Positions 61,783 through 64,000 of a DNA stretch of 64,000 nucleotides are shown in pieces; position 1 is the first letter of the stretch; every line of letters begins with the position of its first letter. Both the position numbers and the translations under genes were made by a program. The DNA comes from Clostridia bacterium (GTDB lineage: Bacteria; Bacillota; Clostridia; Oscillospirales; CAG-272): the NCBI GenBank assembly GCA_900769475.1, contig CAAGGQ010000230.1, positions 1 to 64,000 on the forward strand, given 5' to 3'. The notes under the pieces were generated by a model that worked only from the letters and a program-made list of their open reading frames with translations, was not told the DNA's origin and ran no database searches.

Positions 61783-63519
61783 TTATCCATTTTTTTCGTC
61801 GGTTTCAATGGCAGCGTGCTGGCAGAGAATGGCTTGGAACAGGGAAGGATCGAATTTTGCCTTTCGGTCAAAGGTATAAAGACCGTTCATTTCCTGCTCC
61901 ACGTCGGTCAGCTGGGTATAGCAGAGGGCGCCCATGTGGGGACTGAACAAAAAGAATTCGGTCTGCTCACGGAAGCGGGCAAGGAACTCCTCTTGCGTGC
62001 GGGGCGCATCGCCGTAGCCCCAGTTACCGCAACGGTTTTTGTCGAGCGCATCGGCGGGATTCCAGTAAATGCCGCCATATTCGCTGATAAAGGTGGGGCG
62101 ACCGTATTCCTCAATGTTCCAACGTCTGGGCACGTAAACGCGAACCTCCTCGCCCTTTGCCAGGGCACCGTAGCGCTCCTCCAGCTTTTCACGGTTGGAG
62201 TAATCGTGAAGATCCACCACGTCGGCAATGCCGGGAACGTGGCAATAACCCGAGGCTTCAATGTACATACGGGTGGGATCGTAGGCTCTCGTCATATCAG
62301 CCAAGAAGCGAACGAATTCGGTATCCTGCTCGGGACGGGTCTCGTTGAGGGGACACCAGCCGATGATGGCCGGGTGATTGAAATCCCGCTTGATCGCCTC
62401 CAGCCATTCAGGCAGAAATGCCTTATAAGCATCGGGCTGACTCAGATCCAGCCCCCAGTTTCCGTGTTCTCCCCAAACGATGTAACCCAAGCGGTCACAA
62501 TGGTACAGAAAGAGAGGCTCAAAGATCTTTTGGTGCAACCGTGCACCGTTAAATCCCATGGCCAGGGAACGCTCGATATCCCCGAGGAGCGCCTCCTCCG
62601 AGGGGGCGGTGAGGATTCCGTCGGGATAGTATCCCTGATCCAAGACCAATCTTTGGAACAGGGGCTTGTGGTTGAGATAGAGGATGCCGTCTTTCCATCC
62701 CACGTTGCGCATGCCAAAGTAGGAGGTGACGTGATCGTTCCCAAGGGTCAGTTCCAGGTCGTAGAGTCTGCCGTTCCCACACTCCCAAAGATGCAGCTCG
62801 GAAAGGGGGAGGGTAATAATGGCGCTTTTGCCGTGGATCACGCAGGAGGCTTCTCCCATGGGCTTGCCTTTGTAGGATGCCGAAAGCGTTAAGATCATTC
62901 CGTCGGCGCGGTCGGCGTTGGCGTGCACCGTCAGGGTCTTGGCGTCAATGTCGGGATAGTATTTGAGCTCGGTCAGGTAGCTTTCCTCCACGGCTTCCAG
63001 CCAAACGGTCTGCCAAATGCCGGTGGTACGGGTGTAATAGCAACCAAAGGATTGATGCTTGTGGCTCTGCTTTCCGGCGGCTTGCTTGCCCGAGCGGACG
63101 TCATCGTAGGCGCGCAGAACCAGCGTGGCCTCGTTGGAGGTAAGATGGGGCGTTAATTCAAAGGAGAAGGAGGAGGATCCACCGCGGTGGTCGCCTACCT
63201 TGGTGCCATCCACCCAAAGGGTAGTGAAAAAATCACAAGCGCCAACATGGAGAAATACCCGTTTGCCCGCCCATTCGTCGGGGATGCGGATCTTCTTACG
63301 ATACCACACGCAGGAGCAAAATTCCTTGTCACCAATGCCGGAAAGGATGCTCTCCCGGCAAAAGGGGACGTTGATGACCTCCTCAAAGGGAGCGTCGGGC
63401 TCCATGAGCTTGCGATCCAGCCCGGAATTCATACGGTCGGTGGAATATTCCCATGGACCGTTGAGATTTTGCCACAGCGTACGCTTGAGCTGAGGTCTTG
63501 GATATTCGGGTCGAAACAT
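61783..63519 (-). CDS. Glycoside hydrolase family 2 protein
   Basis: This 578-residue intracellular glycosidase has the GH2 sugar-binding jelly-roll domain (about 12-190), an Ig-like domain (about 195-275) and a TIM barrel (about 285-575). The acid/base is the Glu in CPLNETRP and the nucleophile the Glu in FISEYGG. It lacks a signal peptide. It is of beta-galactosidase, beta-glucuronidase or mannosidase type; the sugar cannot be decided by eye. No transporter lies beside it. The PnuC-like gene is upstream, 55 bp away. Confidence 0.88.
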   Translation of the reverse strand: MFRPEYPRPQLKRTLWQNLNGPWEYSTDRMNSGLDRKLMEPDAPFEEVINVPFCRESILSGIGDKEFCSCVWYRKKIRIPDEWAGKRVFLHVGACDFFTTLWVDGTKVGDHRGGSSSFSFELTPHLTSNEATLVLRAYDDVRSGKQAAGKQSHKHQSFGCYYTRTTGIWQTVWLEAVEESYLTELKYYPDIDAKTLTVHANADRADGMILTLSASYKGKPMGEASCVIHGKSAIITLPLSELHLWECGNGRLYDLELTLGNDHVTSYFGMRNVGWKDGILYLNHKPLFQRLVLDQGYYPDGILTAPSEEALLGDIERSLAMGFNGARLHQKIFEPLFLYHCDRLGYIVWGEHGNWGLDLSQPDAYKAFLPEWLEAIKRDFNHPAIIGWCPLNETRPEQDTEFVRFLADMTRAYDPTRMYIEASGYCHVPGIADVVDLHDYSNREKLEERYGALAKGEEVRVYVPRRWNIEEYGRPTFISEYGGIYWNPADALDKNRCGNWGYGDAPRTQEEFLARFREQTEFFLFSPHMGALCYTQLTDVEQEMNGLYTFDRKAKFDPSLFQAILCQHAAIETDEKNG

Positions 63520-63574
63520 AAAAGATTCCTCCTTGAAATGTGGGATAAGTGCGATTCTTTACAATTAGAACGTG

Positions 63575-64000
63575 TTATGATTTTTTGAAAATTGTTTTTT
63601 GTTGCTTTTGATAAATTCTGCTGACCGAAAAGAATTGACGAACGATGCAGATCAATGTATAGATCGCATAGATCAAGTGCGTCATCTGGGCCGGATTTTC
63701 CGCAATCATTTCAAGGTAGAGCAAAACGGTCAGCGTTCCCGATCCAATCATGAGATAAGAGTATTCCTTGAATGCGAATAAGGATAAAACAGTAGCAAAA
63801 AATCCAATCAAGGCGTGACTGTTATCCAGGATCAGATAATCGGATCCCATGGCTTGCATGATAAAATAGAGTGCGATGAAAGAAAGCACAAACGCAATTA
63901 TCATGACGCCCCATTGCTTTGGTGTTAATTTTTTGAATTTTGTAGAGTTTCCGTCAGCGTTTTTACTCCAACGAATAAAGGTTGCCAGCTGAAGAGGAAA
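63575..64000 (-). CDS. PnuC-like nicotinamide riboside/mononucleotide transporter, cut by window end
   Basis: The visible 141 codons are the C-terminal part of a membrane protein. The frame stays open to base 64,000, beyond the first visible Met at 63,904. It reads LATFIRWSKN, a short loop, KKLTPKQWGV, and then four hydrophobic segments ending in a Lys-rich tail. The W-x-K-N loop followed by a T-x-x-Q helix resembles PnuC, which takes up NAD precursors. The start lies outside the window, so calling 63,904 the start would be wrong. Confidence 0.65.
   Translation of the reverse strand, partial: FPLQLATFIRWSKNADGNSTKFKKLTPKQWGVMIIAFVLSFIALYFIMQAMGSDYLILDNSHALIGFFATVLSLFAFKEYSYLMIGSGTLTVLLYLEMIAENPAQMTHLIYAIYTLICIVRQFFSVSRIYQKQQKTIFKKS

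Overview
The window is a 64 kb chromosomal stretch from a member of the Bacillota, most likely an uncultured, spore-forming-lineage Clostridia. The evidence is a germination protease (gpr) next to spoIIP, a complete ctsR-mcsA-mcsB-clpC operon under CtsR boxes, a mecA adaptor gene, a T-box leader on pheST, asnA, and strong Gram-positive type promoters and ribosome binding sites throughout. Species and genus cannot be read from the sequence.

Layout. Bases 1 to about 5,760 are AT-rich and look accessory. They hold a tRNA-like 3' end (about 50-79), a small Cro/C1 regulator, a 7TM LytS-type histidine kinase overlapping a response regulator with a SARP-like output domain, and a convergent Cache-HAMP-GGDEF diguanylate cyclase. 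Three copies of an 11-bp-phased TTGTAAC direct repeat each sit at nearly the same distance from a -10 element, one before the cyclase and two before short untranslated or peptide-coding transcripts. This is the best candidate here for a little-described self-contained signalling module. From about 5,800 the base composition becomes GC-rich and the content is mostly housekeeping.

5.8-14.3 kb: a histidine phosphatase, a DUF5662 protein, a polysaccharide deacetylase, an array of five hairpins, pheT-pheS with a T-box leader, and an oligopeptide-type binding lipoprotein. 14.4-18.7 kb: gpr-spoIIP (sporulation and germination), a small membrane protein, and an XRE-S24 repressor with radC. 18.7-29.7 kb: enolase, a DUF3343/cysteine-desulfurase pair, a second orphan binding lipoprotein, mecA, the NAD(P)HX repair enzyme nnr, plsC, a D-amino acid transaminase and an exported glucosaminidase. 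29.8-34.6 kb: the CtsR regulon proteolysis operon. 34.7-41.5 kb: dxs, a beta-propeller glycosidase, a PHP phosphatase, rsuA and tex in one direction.

41.5-53.5 kb: an orphan MsmK-type ATPase, a CPBP membrane protease, tadA, asnA, a transglutaminase-like lipoprotein with a stand-alone adenylation enzyme, asnS, a COG2509 flavoprotein and two SGNH hydrolases. 53.5-64 kb: glnS, gltX and an MBL hydrolase on the minus strand, a GntR-ABC-lipoprotein operon on the plus strand, ychF, a GH2 glycosidase and a PnuC-like transporter cut by the window end.

Nearly every promoter I could place has a 16-17 bp spacer, and most carry TG one base before the -10. I see no rRNA, complete tRNA, CRISPR array, insertion sequence or transposase. 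Starts were chosen by ribosome binding sites where several were possible.
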